Part shown: one piece after another, positions 8,119-17,296 of the stretch | Layout of the letters: each line of letters begins with the position of its first letter | Numbering within the stretch: the first letter of the stretch is position 1 | Source of the DNA: Salinimicrobium profundisediminis | GTDB taxonomy: Bacteria > Bacteroidota > Bacteroidia > Flavobacteriales > Flavobacteriaceae | Length of the DNA: 64,000 nucleotides | Direction: 5' to 3' | Assembly (NCBI RefSeq): GCF_026241755.1 | Contig: NZ_JAPJDA010000023.1 | Coordinates: 1-64,000 of the forward strand | Position numbers and translations under genes: made by a program | The notes under the pieces: model-generated | What the model saw: only the letters and a program-made list of their open reading frames with translations | What the model was told of the DNA's origin: nothing | The model's database searches: none

Positions 8119-8463
8119 TTATCTGAGTAATCTACGGGTAATAAAGTTGTTTCGCTGAAAATAGCTACTGTGAGCTGCACCAAGGTTCAATGCTGTGGTG
8201 TAAAAACCAGCAAGAACAAACATGGCTGCAAAAGCCGGCGCTGTATAAACCGAACTGAGGAGGTACAAGCAAATTCCAGTTAAAAGAACAGTGAAAAAGA
8301 AAGAAACCCATTCGTCATCGTGCATATTGAGCTTTTTAAAAACCAGGCGAAGAAGCGGGTTGTTTTCTTCGTAAGGTCTAGCCGGTCTGTAAGAAGAAAT
8401 GTAAGAAAGTAGAAATTTACTGGCAATAATTTCTAAAGCAATCAGGGCGGTTATTAGATCCAT
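8119..8463 (-). CDS. Small membrane protein of unknown function
   Basis: About 114 residues with three likely membrane helices: an N-terminal one (ALIALEIIASKFLLSY), FFFTVLLTGICLYLLSSVY, and FAAMFVLAGFYTTALNLGA. A charged loop YRPARPYEENNPLLR separates the first two. I chose ATG 8463 (MDLITAL) over the upstream 8478 ATG because hydrophobic coding character begins there; both are possible. I do not recognise a family. It is divergent from the hemolysin III gene. Confidence 0.65.
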   Translation of the reverse strand: MDLITALIALEIIASKFLLSYISSYRPARPYEENNPLLRLVFKKLNMHDDEWVSFFFTVLLTGICLYLLSSVYTAPAFAAMFVLAGFYTTALNLGAAHSSYFQRNNFITRRLLR

Positions 8464-8599
8464 AGGGGCTAAGTACACTGAGAATGAGGGGCTAAATTAA
8501 TGCAATATTTTAAATCTACAAGTTTTTTACCTCATTTTAAGATAGTTAACCGATTTAGAATGCTTTTCATCTGAAAATGTGTTGTAGGAGATAAATTAT

Positions 8600-8617
8600 T
8601 GAAGGAAAATTCCTTCA
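8600..8617. promoter_or_regulatory. 18-bp palindrome in divergent intergenic region
   Basis: TGAAGGAA (8600-8607), AA, TTCCTTCA (8610-8617). It sits between divergent genes starting at 8463 and 8684. It could be an operator, but no regulator is known. A box TATTTTTA at 8659-8666 is the likely -7 element of the downstream gene. Confidence 0.4.
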
Positions 8618-8683
8618 GTTAATAGTTTTAGGTTTTTGAATAAGCCCGCAGATAGATGTATTTTTACCTGAGAATTTGTCCTG

Positions 8684-9334
8684 ATGAAAAAGCCTGTAAA
8701 GATTAAATTTTATGCTCCCCGTGAGGAATATTTAAACGTATTAAGCCATGGAGCCGGTCTTGGTTTGAGTTTGCTGGGGCTTTTTTTGTTGATCTTTAAA
8801 GCCCTGGAACTTAATAATACCAGAATACTCCTCAGTTTTGCCATTTTTGGCGCCTCTCTTATTTTGCTGTATTCAGCTTCTACGCTTTACCATAGTACTA
8901 AAAACCTGAGAAAGAGATTTACTTTTAAGGTCTTTGATCACATTGCGATTTTTGTCCTTATCGCCGGCACCTACACTCCTTTTGCTCTTGTAACCCTGCA
9001 GGGGCGTACAGGCTGGATCATTCTTGGGGTGGTTTGGACCATTGCCCTTTTAGGCACTTTTTTAAAGCTGTTCTTTACCGGCCGTTTCAAGATCTTTTCT
9101 ACCTTACTTTATGTGGGTATGGGCTGGGTGATTGTCTTTGCCATAGAACCTCTTATGGAGAACCTTTCCAGCCAGGGCCTTTGGTGGCTTTTGGGTGGCG
9201 GACTCGCCTATACCATTGGGGCGATTCTCTACAGCATTAGCAAAATAAAATACAATCATGCAATCTTTCATTTGTGTGTTTTACTGGGAAGTTTCTGTCA
9301 CTTCATGGCTATTTATCTCCACGTACTCCCTTAA
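8684..9334 (+). CDS. trhA: Hemolysin III family (PAQR-like) membrane protein
   Basis: 216 residues with seven membrane segments. Family motifs are NVLSHGAGL near the N-terminus, SASTLYHS in helix 2, FDHIAIFVLIAGTYTPF in helix 3, and NHAIFHLCVLLGSFCHF at the end. The conserved His, Ser and Asp residues form the metal site of the adiponectin receptor-like fold. Bacterial members are linked to membrane energetics and fluidity; the reaction is not settled. The hemolysin name reflects early heterologous data. Confidence 0.92.
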   Translation: MKKPVKIKFYAPREEYLNVLSHGAGLGLSLLGLFLLIFKALELNNTRILLSFAIFGASLILLYSASTLYHSTKNLRKRFTFKVFDHIAIFVLIAGTYTPFALVTLQGRTGWIILGVVWTIALLGTFLKLFFTGRFKIFSTLLYVGMGWVIVFAIEPLMENLSSQGLWWLLGGGLAYTIGAILYSISKIKYNHAIFHLCVLLGSFCHFMAIYLHVLP

Positions 9335-9456
9335 ATTAAGTTGAATTTATAATTTATAGAGGGCCGTAATTTTTACCTTTATATATAGAAGTTAAATTCA
9401 GCTCTTATTTGTTGCTGCTTTCAGAATAAAAAATCTGGAAAATATAATCTTCCGGT

Positions 9457-9470
9457 TCACATATTTGTGA
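9457..9470 (+). promoter_or_regulatory. Palindrome overlapping a -7 box
   Basis: TCACATATTTGTGA is a 14-bp palindrome containing CATATTTG (9460-9467), close to TAnnTTTG. The same ten bases ACATATTTGT occur at the hemerythrin promoter (7251-7260), also inside a palindrome. It lies 18 nt upstream of the DUF202 gene. Confidence 0.4.
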
Positions 9471-9488
9471 TCCCAAAGTTTGAAAAAA

Positions 9489-9776
9489 ATGAAACTGTCA
9501 CGAAAAAATGTCCAAATTAAAGAAGATCTCATCACGCGTGACTGGCTGGCAATAGACCGCACCCGCATGGCCAATGAAAGGACTTTTCTCGCTTATTTGA
9601 GGACGTTTATTGTGGTATTAAGTTCGGGAGTGGCGATTATTAGAGTAGAGGTGCTCCAGGAAATGTACGATCTGGGAATTTTTCTCCTGGTGGTTGCACC
9701 TGTAATCCTGCTCATAGGGATTGCAAGATTTCTATATGTGAGAAGACATATCCGAAAATATTTTACCGTTAAGTGA
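9489..9776 (+). CDS. DUF202 (YidH-like) membrane protein
   Basis: About 95 residues. The family core is DWLAIDRTRMANERTFLAYLRTFIVVL, followed by two more membrane helices (LGIFLLVVAPVILLIGIARFLYV). The conserved Arg-Thr-x-x-Ala-x-Glu-Arg-Thr element precedes the first helix. Function is not established. ATG 9489 is preferred; a TTG at 9480 in the same frame is an alternative. The gene is single. Confidence 0.88.
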   Translation: MKLSRKNVQIKEDLITRDWLAIDRTRMANERTFLAYLRTFIVVLSSGVAIIRVEVLQEMYDLGIFLLVVAPVILLIGIARFLYVRRHIRKYFTVK

Positions 9777-9858
9777 GCTTCAGGAGTTATTCCCGGTTTT
9801 TAAAAAAGTACGAAAAGGCTTGAACAAAGGGAACTTTATAGCTTAAAAAGCTGCTCTT

Positions 9859-10587
9859 CTATCTTTTCTTGCTTTTTCCTTTTTTCCCGAATACGCCCAT
9901 CATTGTAGGAGAAGAAATAAACCACAACACGAATCCGCTTAGCACGGTAATAAGGCCCAGCAGGGAAAAAGCTCTTAAAATTGAGGTGTTAAAATCATCA
10001 CGCGTATCATAATCCATAGTATGGGTCATCCACAGGAAATCAAACCACCTCCAGTCTCTGTGCCGTACAGATTTAAAAGTTCCGTCAACAGCCGAGATAT
10101 ACGCTTTGGGTTTTTCCTGGCCGGCATAAGAAATAACATAGGCCGGTAAAGGGCCGCCGCGGTATTCATGGTGATCGCCGGTTTCGGTAATCTTTTCAAC
10201 TCGGGTGACTTTCAAGTTGTCGAGCATGTGTTTTTTTGCAATTTTTACCGCTTCGTCTTCTGAAATTTCCTGCTTTTGTTCACCACTTCGGGCGTGTACC
10301 AATTTTTCATTGTTCACCCAGTAGTAAGGTTCTCCTGCTACGTCTTTTAGCTGAAGGGAATTGATCTGCATTTGGGGAGCTACTTCAGAAATACCTGGAA
10401 GATTTGAAAAAGTAGTGGGGTGCACATGATTTTTTCTGAAGTGGTCACCGTGAATCTCGTCAATATCGGTCCAGCTGAAGTACATTCCGCTAATAGTCCA
10501 CATTAAAAATTGAATTCCGAGGAAGATCCCCAGGTAGCGGTGTGCTTTTCTAATGTAGGAAGCAGCTTTTCGTTTTACAAAAGGCAT
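9859..10587 (-). CDS. PepSY domain membrane protein
   Basis: 242 residues. An N-terminal helix (YLGIFLGIQFLMWTISGMYFSW) is followed by a periplasmic domain of about 150 residues containing a PepSY repeat (ISEDEAVKIAKKHML...) and ends with a second membrane helix (FSLLGLITVLSGFVLWFIS) and a basic tail. This is the layout of PepSY-associated membrane proteins, some of which accompany reductase or iron-uptake systems. It follows nadB after 57 nt on the same strand and may be the last gene of the rrf2-nadA-nadB operon. No metal or haem site can be assigned with confidence, though the helices carry His residues. Confidence 0.85.
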   Translation of the reverse strand: MPFVKRKAASYIRKAHRYLGIFLGIQFLMWTISGMYFSWTDIDEIHGDHFRKNHVHPTTFSNLPGISEVAPQMQINSLQLKDVAGEPYYWVNNEKLVHARSGEQKQEISEDEAVKIAKKHMLDNLKVTRVEKITETGDHHEYRGGPLPAYVISYAGQEKPKAYISAVDGTFKSVRHRDWRWFDFLWMTHTMDYDTRDDFNTSILRAFSLLGLITVLSGFVLWFISSPTMMGVFGKKGKSKKR

Positions 10588-10644
10588 CGAGAGTTGTGAA
10601 TTTCTACAAGTATACTAAAATATGCTTCAGCTGAAGTTCCTGTC

Positions 10645-12177
10645 TTAAAAAACTACTTCATTAATCCCCATTTTTGGATGGTAATGATCTATAGCATCTT
10701 TCAGAATTAATAAGGCGATCTCAACCATATTTTTTAGTTCGTAGAATGCAACCGAACCACTATTGAACGGCGGATAACTTTCCATTAAGTCGTGCATATT
10801 CCACAGCTTTACAAGGGCTTCTGTTTTTGCCATTTTTGGAGCCGAATGTAACAGGTCATAATCCATGATCTCATTGAGACGCTGCCTTAGACTGGCGATG
10901 ATCTTTTCATCAACATCGGTATTGAAATTATTCAAAACCTCTTGCTGGTTACGGGTGCTGGGGTAGGGAAGATGATCCAACTCCTGCAAAACGGCTTTTG
11001 AAGCTTCGTGCGAATAAACTATGGCTTCAAGAAGGGAATTGGATGCCAGGCGATTGGCACCGTGAAGGCCGGTGTGCACGCATTCTCCCGATGCGTACAG
11101 CTGCTTCACCGAGGTTCTTGCATGCCGGTCTACATCAATGCCCCCGCACTGGTAATGAGCTGCGGGTACCACAGGAATAAGATCTGTCGCCACATTAATG
11201 CCTATTGCACTACAGTAGGCAACAATAGTGGGAAATTTGGCAGTGAATTGTTCAATATCCAGGTGACGGCAATCTAAAAAGGCATGTTTTTCTCCCGAGC
11301 TTTTTAGTTCTTTGACAATAGCTTCAGATACGATATCACGGGTTGCCAGCTCCCCCCTGGGATCAGATTTATACAGGAAGCGTTTGCCCTGGTGGTTTAC
11401 CACATAAGCTCCATAGCCACGAACAGCTTCAGAAATAAGAAAAAGCGGATGTTTTCCCGCTTCATATAACGCTGTGGGGTGAAACTGTATGTAATTCATG
11501 TTTTTTACCGCCGCCCCGGCCCTCCAGGCCATGGCCACGCCATCGCCAGTGGCTACCGTAGGGTTGGTGGTGTTGCCAAAGACCATCCCACAACCGCCAC
11601 TTGCCAAAAATGTGATTTTGGAGGTGATGCTTGTTCTTTGTGAATTGGTCTTGTTAAGAACATGTATCCCAATACACCTGTCTTTTTTGGCGTTGAGTAT
11701 GAGATCGATTACAAAATAGTGATCGTAAAAATGTATGTTGGGAAGTGACTTTGCATGTAAGATCAGCTTTTGCTGAATTTCAAACCCTGTTAGGTCACGG
11801 TGGTGGACAATCCGACGCCGTGAGTGCCCGCCTTCAAGTCCCAATTCGAGGATTCCATTCTTTCCGGAGTCAAAAGAAGTTCCCCAAGCCACTAGCTCTA
11901 ACAGTCGTTCGGGAGCCTGTGAAACCACCATTTTAACCACTTCAGCATCATTTATTCCACGTCCGGCTTCAATAGTGTCTTTTACGTGCAACTCAAAGCT
12001 GTCCTGCACCTTGTCAAGCACCACGGCAATTCCACCCTGAGCCTGGGCGGTGTTTGAAATCTCCATTTTTTCCTTTGTAATGACAGTAACATTTACATCG
12101 GGACGGGCTTCGGCAATCTTTATGGCAAAGGTGAGGCCAGCTACGCCAGATCCTATTACCAGTACATCTGTTTTCAT
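10645..12177 (-). CDS. nadB: L-aspartate oxidase
   Basis: FAD enzyme that oxidises L-aspartate to iminoaspartate, the first step of de novo NAD synthesis. 510 residues. The FAD-binding N-terminus is VLVIGSGVAGLTFAIKIAE; the active-site region includes TAQAQGGIAVV, QFHPTALYE and the histidine-rich VPAAHYQCGGIDVD; the second FAD segment is YASGECVHTGLHGANRLASNSLLEA. It starts 1 nt after the nadA stop codon, so the two are translated as a unit and pass the unstable intermediate to NadA. The enzyme can use O2 or fumarate as acceptor, which suits a genome with a low-oxygen oxidase. Confidence 0.97.
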   Translation of the reverse strand: MKTDVLVIGSGVAGLTFAIKIAEARPDVNVTVITKEKMEISNTAQAQGGIAVVLDKVQDSFELHVKDTIEAGRGINDAEVVKMVVSQAPERLLELVAWGTSFDSGKNGILELGLEGGHSRRRIVHHRDLTGFEIQQKLILHAKSLPNIHFYDHYFVIDLILNAKKDRCIGIHVLNKTNSQRTSITSKITFLASGGCGMVFGNTTNPTVATGDGVAMAWRAGAAVKNMNYIQFHPTALYEAGKHPLFLISEAVRGYGAYVVNHQGKRFLYKSDPRGELATRDIVSEAIVKELKSSGEKHAFLDCRHLDIEQFTAKFPTIVAYCSAIGINVATDLIPVVPAAHYQCGGIDVDRHARTSVKQLYASGECVHTGLHGANRLASNSLLEAIVYSHEASKAVLQELDHLPYPSTRNQQEVLNNFNTDVDEKIIASLRQRLNEIMDYDLLHSAPKMAKTEALVKLWNMHDLMESYPPFNSGSVAFYELKNMVEIALLILKDAIDHYHPKMGINEVVF

Positions 12178-12178
12178 T

Positions 12179-13126
12179 CTAAGAAAGTTGTAACATGCGT
12201 TTAATGGGCACCAAGGCCTTTTTCATAAGATCTTCAGAAAGTTTTATTTCGGGGGTTTCTTTTGCGAGGCAGTCATAGAGTTTTTTCAGGGTATTCATTT
12301 TCATAAACGCACATTCACTACAGGCACAGGTGTTGTCTTCTTTGGCAGGGGCGGGGATAAGGGTCTTTTGAGGTACATCATTTTGCATTTGATGCAAGAT
12401 ACCGGCCTCGGTCGCAACAATAAAAGTGTCGTGTTCACTACCCTTCACATAATTGAGCATCCCCGAAGTGGAGCCAATATAATTGGCTATTTTTAAAATG
12501 TGGGTTTCAGATTCGGGATGCGCTATGATCTTTGCTGAAGGATGCTGCTTATACAACTCCAGCATCTTATCTAGTGAAAAAGCTTCATGAACTATGCATG
12601 CACCATCCCACAGCAGCATTTCCCTGCCGGTCTTTTGCATCAGATATTTCCCAAGGTTTTTATCTGGGGCAAATATGATTTGCTTTTCCGGCGGAATGGA
12701 ATTGATGACCTTTTCGGCATTTGAAGAGGTACAAACAACATCGCTATGGGTTTTTATTTCGGCAGAGCAATTAATGTAGGTGACCACCACATGATCTGGA
12801 TATTGTTCTTTTAGTTTTCTAAAGGCTTCAGGGGGGCAACTGTCGGCCAGGGAACACCCCGCATTAAGGTCGGGCAAAAATACCCTTTTTGAGGGGTTAA
12901 GGATCTTGGCGGTTTCGGCCATAAAATGTACCCCGGCAAATACAATGATCTCTGCCGAAGTTTCAGCGGCCTTTTTCGCAAGTTCGAGCGAGTCGCCAAT
13001 GAAATCGGCAACTTCCTGTATTTCGGGTTCCTGGTAATAGTGGGCCAGGATCACTGCATTTTTATCCTTTTTTAATTGTGCCAGTTCTTCTTGTAAAGTA
13101 GTTGGTTGAGGTGCAGATACTGTCAT
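12179..13126 (-). CDS. nadA: Quinolinate synthase A
   Basis: Condenses iminoaspartate with dihydroxyacetone phosphate to quinolinate in NAD synthesis. 315 residues. Motifs: [24 protein letters not shown] at the start, [11 protein letters not shown] with a cluster Cys, VCTSSNA with the second, and the C-terminal [13 protein letters not shown] providing the third. These ligate an oxygen-labile [4Fe-4S] cluster. The gene lies 18 nt downstream of a Cys-containing Rrf2 regulator and under a Crp/Fnr-type site, so synthesis of this fragile enzyme is probably linked to redox state. Confidence 0.97.
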   Translation of the reverse strand: MTVSAPQPTTLQEELAQLKKDKNAVILAHYYQEPEIQEVADFIGDSLELAKKAAETSAEIIVFAGVHFMAETAKILNPSKRVFLPDLNAGCSLADSCPPEAFRKLKEQYPDHVVVTYINCSAEIKTHSDVVCTSSNAEKVINSIPPEKQIIFAPDKNLGKYLMQKTGREMLLWDGACIVHEAFSLDKMLELYKQHPSAKIIAHPESETHILKIANYIGSTSGMLNYVKGSEHDTFIVATEAGILHQMQNDVPQKTLIPAPAKEDNTCACSECAFMKMNTLKKLYDCLAKETPEIKLSEDLMKKALVPIKRMLQLS

Positions 13127-13144
13127 AAATAATCCTGTAGTGAT

Positions 13145-13579
13145 TCAAATTTTTAAAAATGTGTCTCCCGAAATAAGGCCTGAAGTTAGATCCAGCAAGC
13201 TTGTTCTTTCCACAATTTCTTTCAGGCTGTTGCGCACAGGCTTAAAACGGGAATGAAAAGGGCATGGATGATCTTCACTACAGTTATGCAGGCCAAGGCT
13301 ACACCGGGTATAGACCTTGTCTCCATCAATGGCCAGCACGATTTGGGAAATCTTAATGTCTGAAAGCCTTTCTTTTTCAACCTGAAATCCACCATGAGCT
13401 CCTTTTGTAGAAACTATGATGCCGTTTTTTGATAACTTCTGAAGGGTTTTAGCCGTAAATGCTTCGGGAGAGTCAATCTCCCTTGCAATGTCTTTCAGGC
13501 TTGACCTTCTCCCTTTTTCAGATTCTGAAGCAATAAAGATCGTGGCTCTTATGGCATACTCGCAGGCTTTTGAAAACAT
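13145..13579 (-). CDS. Rrf2-family regulator with Cys triad
   Basis: 144 residues from ATG 13579 (MFSKACEYAIRATIFIAS), the standard Rrf2 start; the longer frame to 13657 would run through the promoter. The winged-helix domain includes SLKDIAREIDSPEAFTAKTLQKLSKNGI. Three cysteines follow in RCSLGLHNCSEDHPC (C-x6-C-x5-C), the position used by IscR, NsrR and RsrR for an Fe-S cluster. It is the first gene of the nadA-nadB transcript and probably regulates it or Fe-S metabolism. The spacing resembles but does not equal IscR (x5, x5) or NsrR (x4, x5). Confidence 0.9.
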   Translation of the reverse strand: MFSKACEYAIRATIFIASESEKGRRSSLKDIAREIDSPEAFTAKTLQKLSKNGIIVSTKGAHGGFQVEKERLSDIKISQIVLAIDGDKVYTRCSLGLHNCSEDHPCPFHSRFKPVRNSLKEIVERTSLLDLTSGLISGDTFLKI

Positions 13580-13603
13580 GGTTCGTAATTTCAGTTTGTA
13601 AAA

Positions 13604-13648
13604 CAAAAATAAGGACAGTAAAGTCTCTTTTTTATGACCTCTGTCAGG
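13604..13648 (-). promoter_or_regulatory. Crp/Fnr-type site plus -7 box, rrf2-nadAB promoter
   Basis: TATGAC-CTCT-GTCAGG (13633-13648, written on the plus strand) has the core TGAC-N4-GTCA. On the minus strand it is followed after exactly 21 nt by TATTTTTG (13611-13604), a perfect TAnnTTTG box. The expected start is about 13598, leaving a short leader before ATG 13579. The geometry is identical to the sites at 7215, 25638, 35813 and 36747. Confidence 0.65.
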
Positions 13649-13906
13649 AACCGCCACTTTTCATGCTTTTGAAGTTGTAGTTTTCAAAATAGGAGAAATG
13701 CCGTTTTTTCAGATTTCCGAAGCATGAATCAAACAATATTTTTCAGAAATTATATTAGGGGTAATTGCTTAAATATAAATGTTTTATAAAAGGTTGTTTT
13801 GCTTTAAATTCTTAAATTTAAAGAGTGATTGCTGGGGAGTTGAGGTTAGTTTTTGATCATTTTATGTGCCCTTTTCTTTCGGGTTGTACTTTTAAAGTTG
13901 TGCGAA

Positions 13907-15388
13907 ATGAAGATCTCTCCTAAAAAGATCATGATTTTCTTTGGGCCGATGGTTTATTTTGCCCTGCAGGCAGTAGAACATCCCCAGTCTATGCCAATTT
14001 TGGCCTGGGATGTATTGTGTGTTACCATCTGGATGGCTATTTGGTGGGTGAGTGAAGTTGTACCCATTGCTGTCACAGCCCTGCTTCCTATTGTGCTGTT
14101 CCCGCTTAGCGGGGCTTTATCTATTGAAGCAACCACCGCAGCCTACGGCGATAAATTCGTCTTTCTTTACCTGGGTGGTTTTCTTTTAGCCATTGCAATT
14201 GAAAAATGGGAGCTACACCGGCGAATAGCGCTTAGCATTATAAAGCTTATTGGCAACAATTTAAAGTTGATCATCCTCGGGTTTATGATAGCCACGGCTT
14301 TCCTGTCTATGTGGATCTCCAATACAGCAACCTCGGTAATGATGCTGCCAATAGGAGCGGCAATTATTAATCAATTATGGGATGACCCAAAAACAGAGCG
14401 GGACGAAAAAGCCATTTTTGGAAAGGCGCTCATGCTGTCTATAGCTTACAGCGCTTCAATAGGAGGGATAGCCACTTTAATTGGAACACCGCCTAACCTT
14501 GTGCTGGCAGGAGTGGTGCAAAAATTCTATGGCATTGAAATCACCTTTTACCAATGGCTTAAACTGGGCCTGCCTATCTCTCTGGTTTTGCTGGCAATTA
14601 GCTGGAAGTATCTCACCACCTTTGCCTTTGACCTTAAAGGCATGAGACTCCCCGGAGGTAAGGCCGAAATCGCCAGGCTGCTTCACGAACTTGGCGCTAT
14701 GACTAAACAGGAAAAGATAGTTCTTACCGTATTTATACTTACAGCACTTGGCTGGATCACCCGATCTTTTTTGCTACAGCCTGTGCTTCCTTTCTTAGAT
14801 GATACAGTAATAGCAATTTTTGCAGGGATTACACTTTTCCTGTTGCCATCGGGGAAGGAACATGGCCGAATTCTTGTTTGGGATGATGCAGTGAAGATTC
14901 CGTGGGGGATCATTATACTTTTTGGAGGAGGTATGGCTTTGGCAAAGGCTTTTGAGGAAACCGGCCTTGCTGTTTGGATTGGGCAGCAGCTTAGCAGCCT
15001 TGAGAATTTACCTCTTATTCTGCTGGTACTGGTGTTGGTGACTGCGGTTAACTTTCTTACTGAAGTCACCTCCAACCTTGCTACCACAGCAATGTTGTTG
15101 CCTATTTTAGCCCCTATGGCACTCGCCATGCATATTCATCCTTACTTCTTGCTGGTGGCGGCCACCCTGGCGGCATCCTGTGCATTTATGTTACCGGTAG
15201 CTACACCACCTAATGCCGTGGTATTTGGTGCGGGATACTTGAAAATTAAAGATATGACGAGAGCGGGCATTTGGTTGAATCTCTTGTCTATTCTCATCAT
15301 CACCGTCGTTATCTACTTTCTTCTACCTGTTATTTGGGGAATAGAAGTGAGCGAAATTCCTGAAGTTTTTCTACCCGGATCGAGTTGA
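13907..15388 (+). CDS. SLC13/DASS sodium-coupled anion transporter
   Basis: About 493 residues with eleven or more hydrophobic segments. The two SNT motifs of the family are present: SMWISNTATSVMMLPIG and FLTEVTSNLATTAMLLPI, with GTPPNLVLAG and TPPNAVVFGAGY after them. The family imports dicarboxylates, citrate or sulphate with Na+. The substrate cannot be told from sequence; the two-SNT layout favours di- or tricarboxylates. I prefer ATG 13907 (MKISPKK) to the longer frame from 13853. The 3' end overlaps the convergent acetyltransferase gene by 18 nt. Confidence 0.92.
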   Translation: MKISPKKIMIFFGPMVYFALQAVEHPQSMPILAWDVLCVTIWMAIWWVSEVVPIAVTALLPIVLFPLSGALSIEATTAAYGDKFVFLYLGGFLLAIAIEKWELHRRIALSIIKLIGNNLKLIILGFMIATAFLSMWISNTATSVMMLPIGAAIINQLWDDPKTERDEKAIFGKALMLSIAYSASIGGIATLIGTPPNLVLAGVVQKFYGIEITFYQWLKLGLPISLVLLAISWKYLTTFAFDLKGMRLPGGKAEIARLLHELGAMTKQEKIVLTVFILTALGWITRSFLLQPVLPFLDDTVIAIFAGITLFLLPSGKEHGRILVWDDAVKIPWGIIILFGGGMALAKAFEETGLAVWIGQQLSSLENLPLILLVLVLVTAVNFLTEVTSNLATTAMLLPILAPMALAMHIHPYFLLVAATLAASCAFMLPVATPPNAVVFGAGYLKIKDMTRAGIWLNLLSILIITVVIYFLLPVIWGIEVSEIPEVFLPGSS

Positions 15389-15967
15389 CAGGTAAGAATT
15401 TTTGTCTTCTTGGGTAATGGTTCTTATAACTTTACAGGGATTACCTGCGGCAAAGACGTTTGGGGGAATATCTCTGGTCACCACGCTTCCTGAACCAATA
15501 ACAGAATTATCACCTATAGTCACCCGCGGATTGATCACTACTTGTCCGCCAATCCACACATGATTTCCTACTTTCACCGGGTAGGCATGTTCCCATTCCT
15601 GTATCCTGTTTTCATAGTGCATAGGATGTCCGGCAGTAAAGATCCCTACATTGGGGCCAATAAGCACATGGTTTCCAATAATTACTTTGGCACAGTCCAG
15701 AATTGTGAGGTTATAATTTGAATAAAAATTCTCGCCTATTTCAATATTGTAACCATAATCACAGCGGAAAGGGGGCTCAAAATAATAGCTGTCCCCGGTT
15801 TTTCCCAATAGCTGCTGAAGGATCTCCTTCCGTTTGTCTACTTCGGAAGGAGGTAGGTTGTTAAAGCTGAAGATAAGTTCTTTAGCTTTTTGTCTTTCTG
15901 CAAGTAATTCAGGAGCATTTGCTTTATAAGGCTCACCTGTCAACATTTTTTCCTTTTCTGTTTTCAT
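15371..15967 (-). CDS. Maltose/galactoside O-acetyltransferase-like
   Basis: 198 residues, left-handed beta-helix acetyltransferase of the Maa/LacA/NodL group. The N-terminal helical cap is MKTEKEKMLTGEPYKAN; PFRCDYGYNIEIGENFYSNYN and FTAGHPMHYENR carry the catalytic His; hexapeptide repeats run IGNHVWIGGQVVINPRVTIGDNSVIGSGSVVTRDIP. It transfers acetyl from acetyl-CoA to a sugar hydroxyl in the cytoplasm. The natural acceptor is not known. Confidence 0.92.
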   Translation of the reverse strand: MKTEKEKMLTGEPYKANAPELLAERQKAKELIFSFNNLPPSEVDKRKEILQQLLGKTGDSYYFEPPFRCDYGYNIEIGENFYSNYNLTILDCAKVIIGNHVLIGPNVGIFTAGHPMHYENRIQEWEHAYPVKVGNHVWIGGQVVINPRVTIGDNSVIGSGSVVTRDIPPNVFAAGNPCKVIRTITQEDKNSYLSTRSG

Positions 15968-16006
15968 GAGCTTTATATGATCTTGTTTATTTTATGCTGA
16001 AATTTA

Positions 16007-17296
16007 CTACACCTTTTCGGGCACTCCTGTTTCGTATGGGTTGGATGGATCATTGCTCCATTCAAACCAGCCACCGTCATAAACTGAAACATTTGGCCAT
16101 CCTAGCAGCCAGGCATTAAACCAGGCTTCACTGCCGCGCCACCCTGTACCGCAGTAGAATGCGAGGTGTTTATTGGGGGTAATTCCATTTTGTTCCCAGT
16201 TCTCTATGATCTCGTGAAATTCGCGGGTAGTATGGTCTACATTCCGGTAATTTTCCATGTGGTACGCGTCACTACCACAGTCGGCAAAAATGGCTCCGGG
16301 AATACGCCCTTTGGCTTCAATGTAATTGTAGCCACTTACCTCACCAATATATTCGGGATAGCTGCGCACGCAAACCAGCTCGGCATCGGCCGAAGCAATA
16401 ATGTCTTTGGCTTCGGGTACGTCTACGGCCAATTCGGGGTGAGCCGGAATTTTCACTCCAAAATCTTCTACAGGTTCCTTTTTTACATCTTCTTTACTCA
16501 CTTCAAAACCGGCGTCTTCCCAGGACTGAAAGCCACCATTGAGTATTCTTACGTCTTTTACACCAGCGTACATCATGATGAAGGCATTTCTTATGGCACC
16601 AATATCTCCGGCAGCACTTCCGGGAAACTCATCATCGTTATCGGGGAACATGAATTTCCCGTAGAGAATTACGGTAGTATCGGCTGTGATGCCGTGTTCT
16701 TCCAGGGCTTTATTTAGTTCTTCGGGGCTGCGGCGGTTCCAGGTTTCAGGAGATTCCAGGGCGTTGGTGTCCATGTCTATTGCTCCGGGGATGTGGCCGG
16801 TTAAATAGGCGTCCCTATTGCGATAATGCGCATGTACCACCACATATTTATCGTTGTCATATTCTGCAGGTTTTTCTCCAGATATAAGTTTATTCACCCA
16901 TTGTGCCGATACCAGCTGCCTGTATTTTGGTAGATAGCTCATGGGTAAAGTATCGTCGGTAGTCCATTCGTCCAGAAAGTGGTTGAAAAGTGCCATTTTT
17001 GAATACCCTGCTTTTTCAAAGCTTTCGGCTACCTTTTGGGCTTCATCGCGATTGTATCCGTAAATGATAATTTCCCGGGAAGGATCAATTTCCTTATGCC
17101 GCACAATCTCAATCCAGTCCATGTAGCCTGTCCATTTCGCCGGAAGCGATTTTGCACCTTTTATATGTCCGCCACGAGGTTCATTTTTTAATTTCCAGCC
17201 GTTATAGGCGTCAACCGGGCGCACGTCTATAACTAATGCTCCTTTATTTTGTCTGTCAATAAGTTCCTGAGTGGTTACTTCCCTGAAGTTTGTCAT
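16007..17296 (-). CDS. Triple-rhodanese protein, one catalytic Cys
   Basis: 429 residues with three rhodanese-like modules. Module 1 (about 5-130) has LVIDVRPVDAYNG and IIIYGYNRDEA, with no Cys in the active loop. Module 2 (about 130-290) has VVVHAHYRNRDAYLTGHIPGA and VILYGKFMFPDND, also no Cys. Module 3 (about 290-429) has FYCGTGWRGSEAW with the catalytic Cys382. So only the last module can carry persulphide; the others are probably structural or regulatory. It likely moves sulphane sulphur from thiosulphate or a similar donor. It sits alone on the minus strand with no signal peptide. Confidence 0.9.
   Translation of the reverse strand: MTNFREVTTQELIDRQNKGALVIDVRPVDAYNGWKLKNEPRGGHIKGAKSLPAKWTGYMDWIEIVRHKEIDPSREIIIYGYNRDEAQKVAESFEKAGYSKMALFNHFLDEWTTDDTLPMSYLPKYRQLVSAQWVNKLISGEKPAEYDNDKYVVVHAHYRNRDAYLTGHIPGAIDMDTNALESPETWNRRSPEELNKALEEHGITADTTVILYGKFMFPDNDDEFPGSAAGDIGAIRNAFIMMYAGVKDVRILNGGFQSWEDAGFEVSKEDVKKEPVEDFGVKIPAHPELAVDVPEAKDIIASADAELVCVRSYPEYIGEVSGYNYIEAKGRIPGAIFADCGSDAYHMENYRNVDHTTREFHEIIENWEQNGITPNKHLAFYCGTGWRGSEAWFNAWLLGWPNVSVYDGGWFEWSNDPSNPYETGVPEKV

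Noticed and set aside
13580-13657. Upstream extension of the Rrf2 gene
   Set aside because: The extra codons run through the promoter box and operator; the family start MFSKACEYAIRA lies at 13579.
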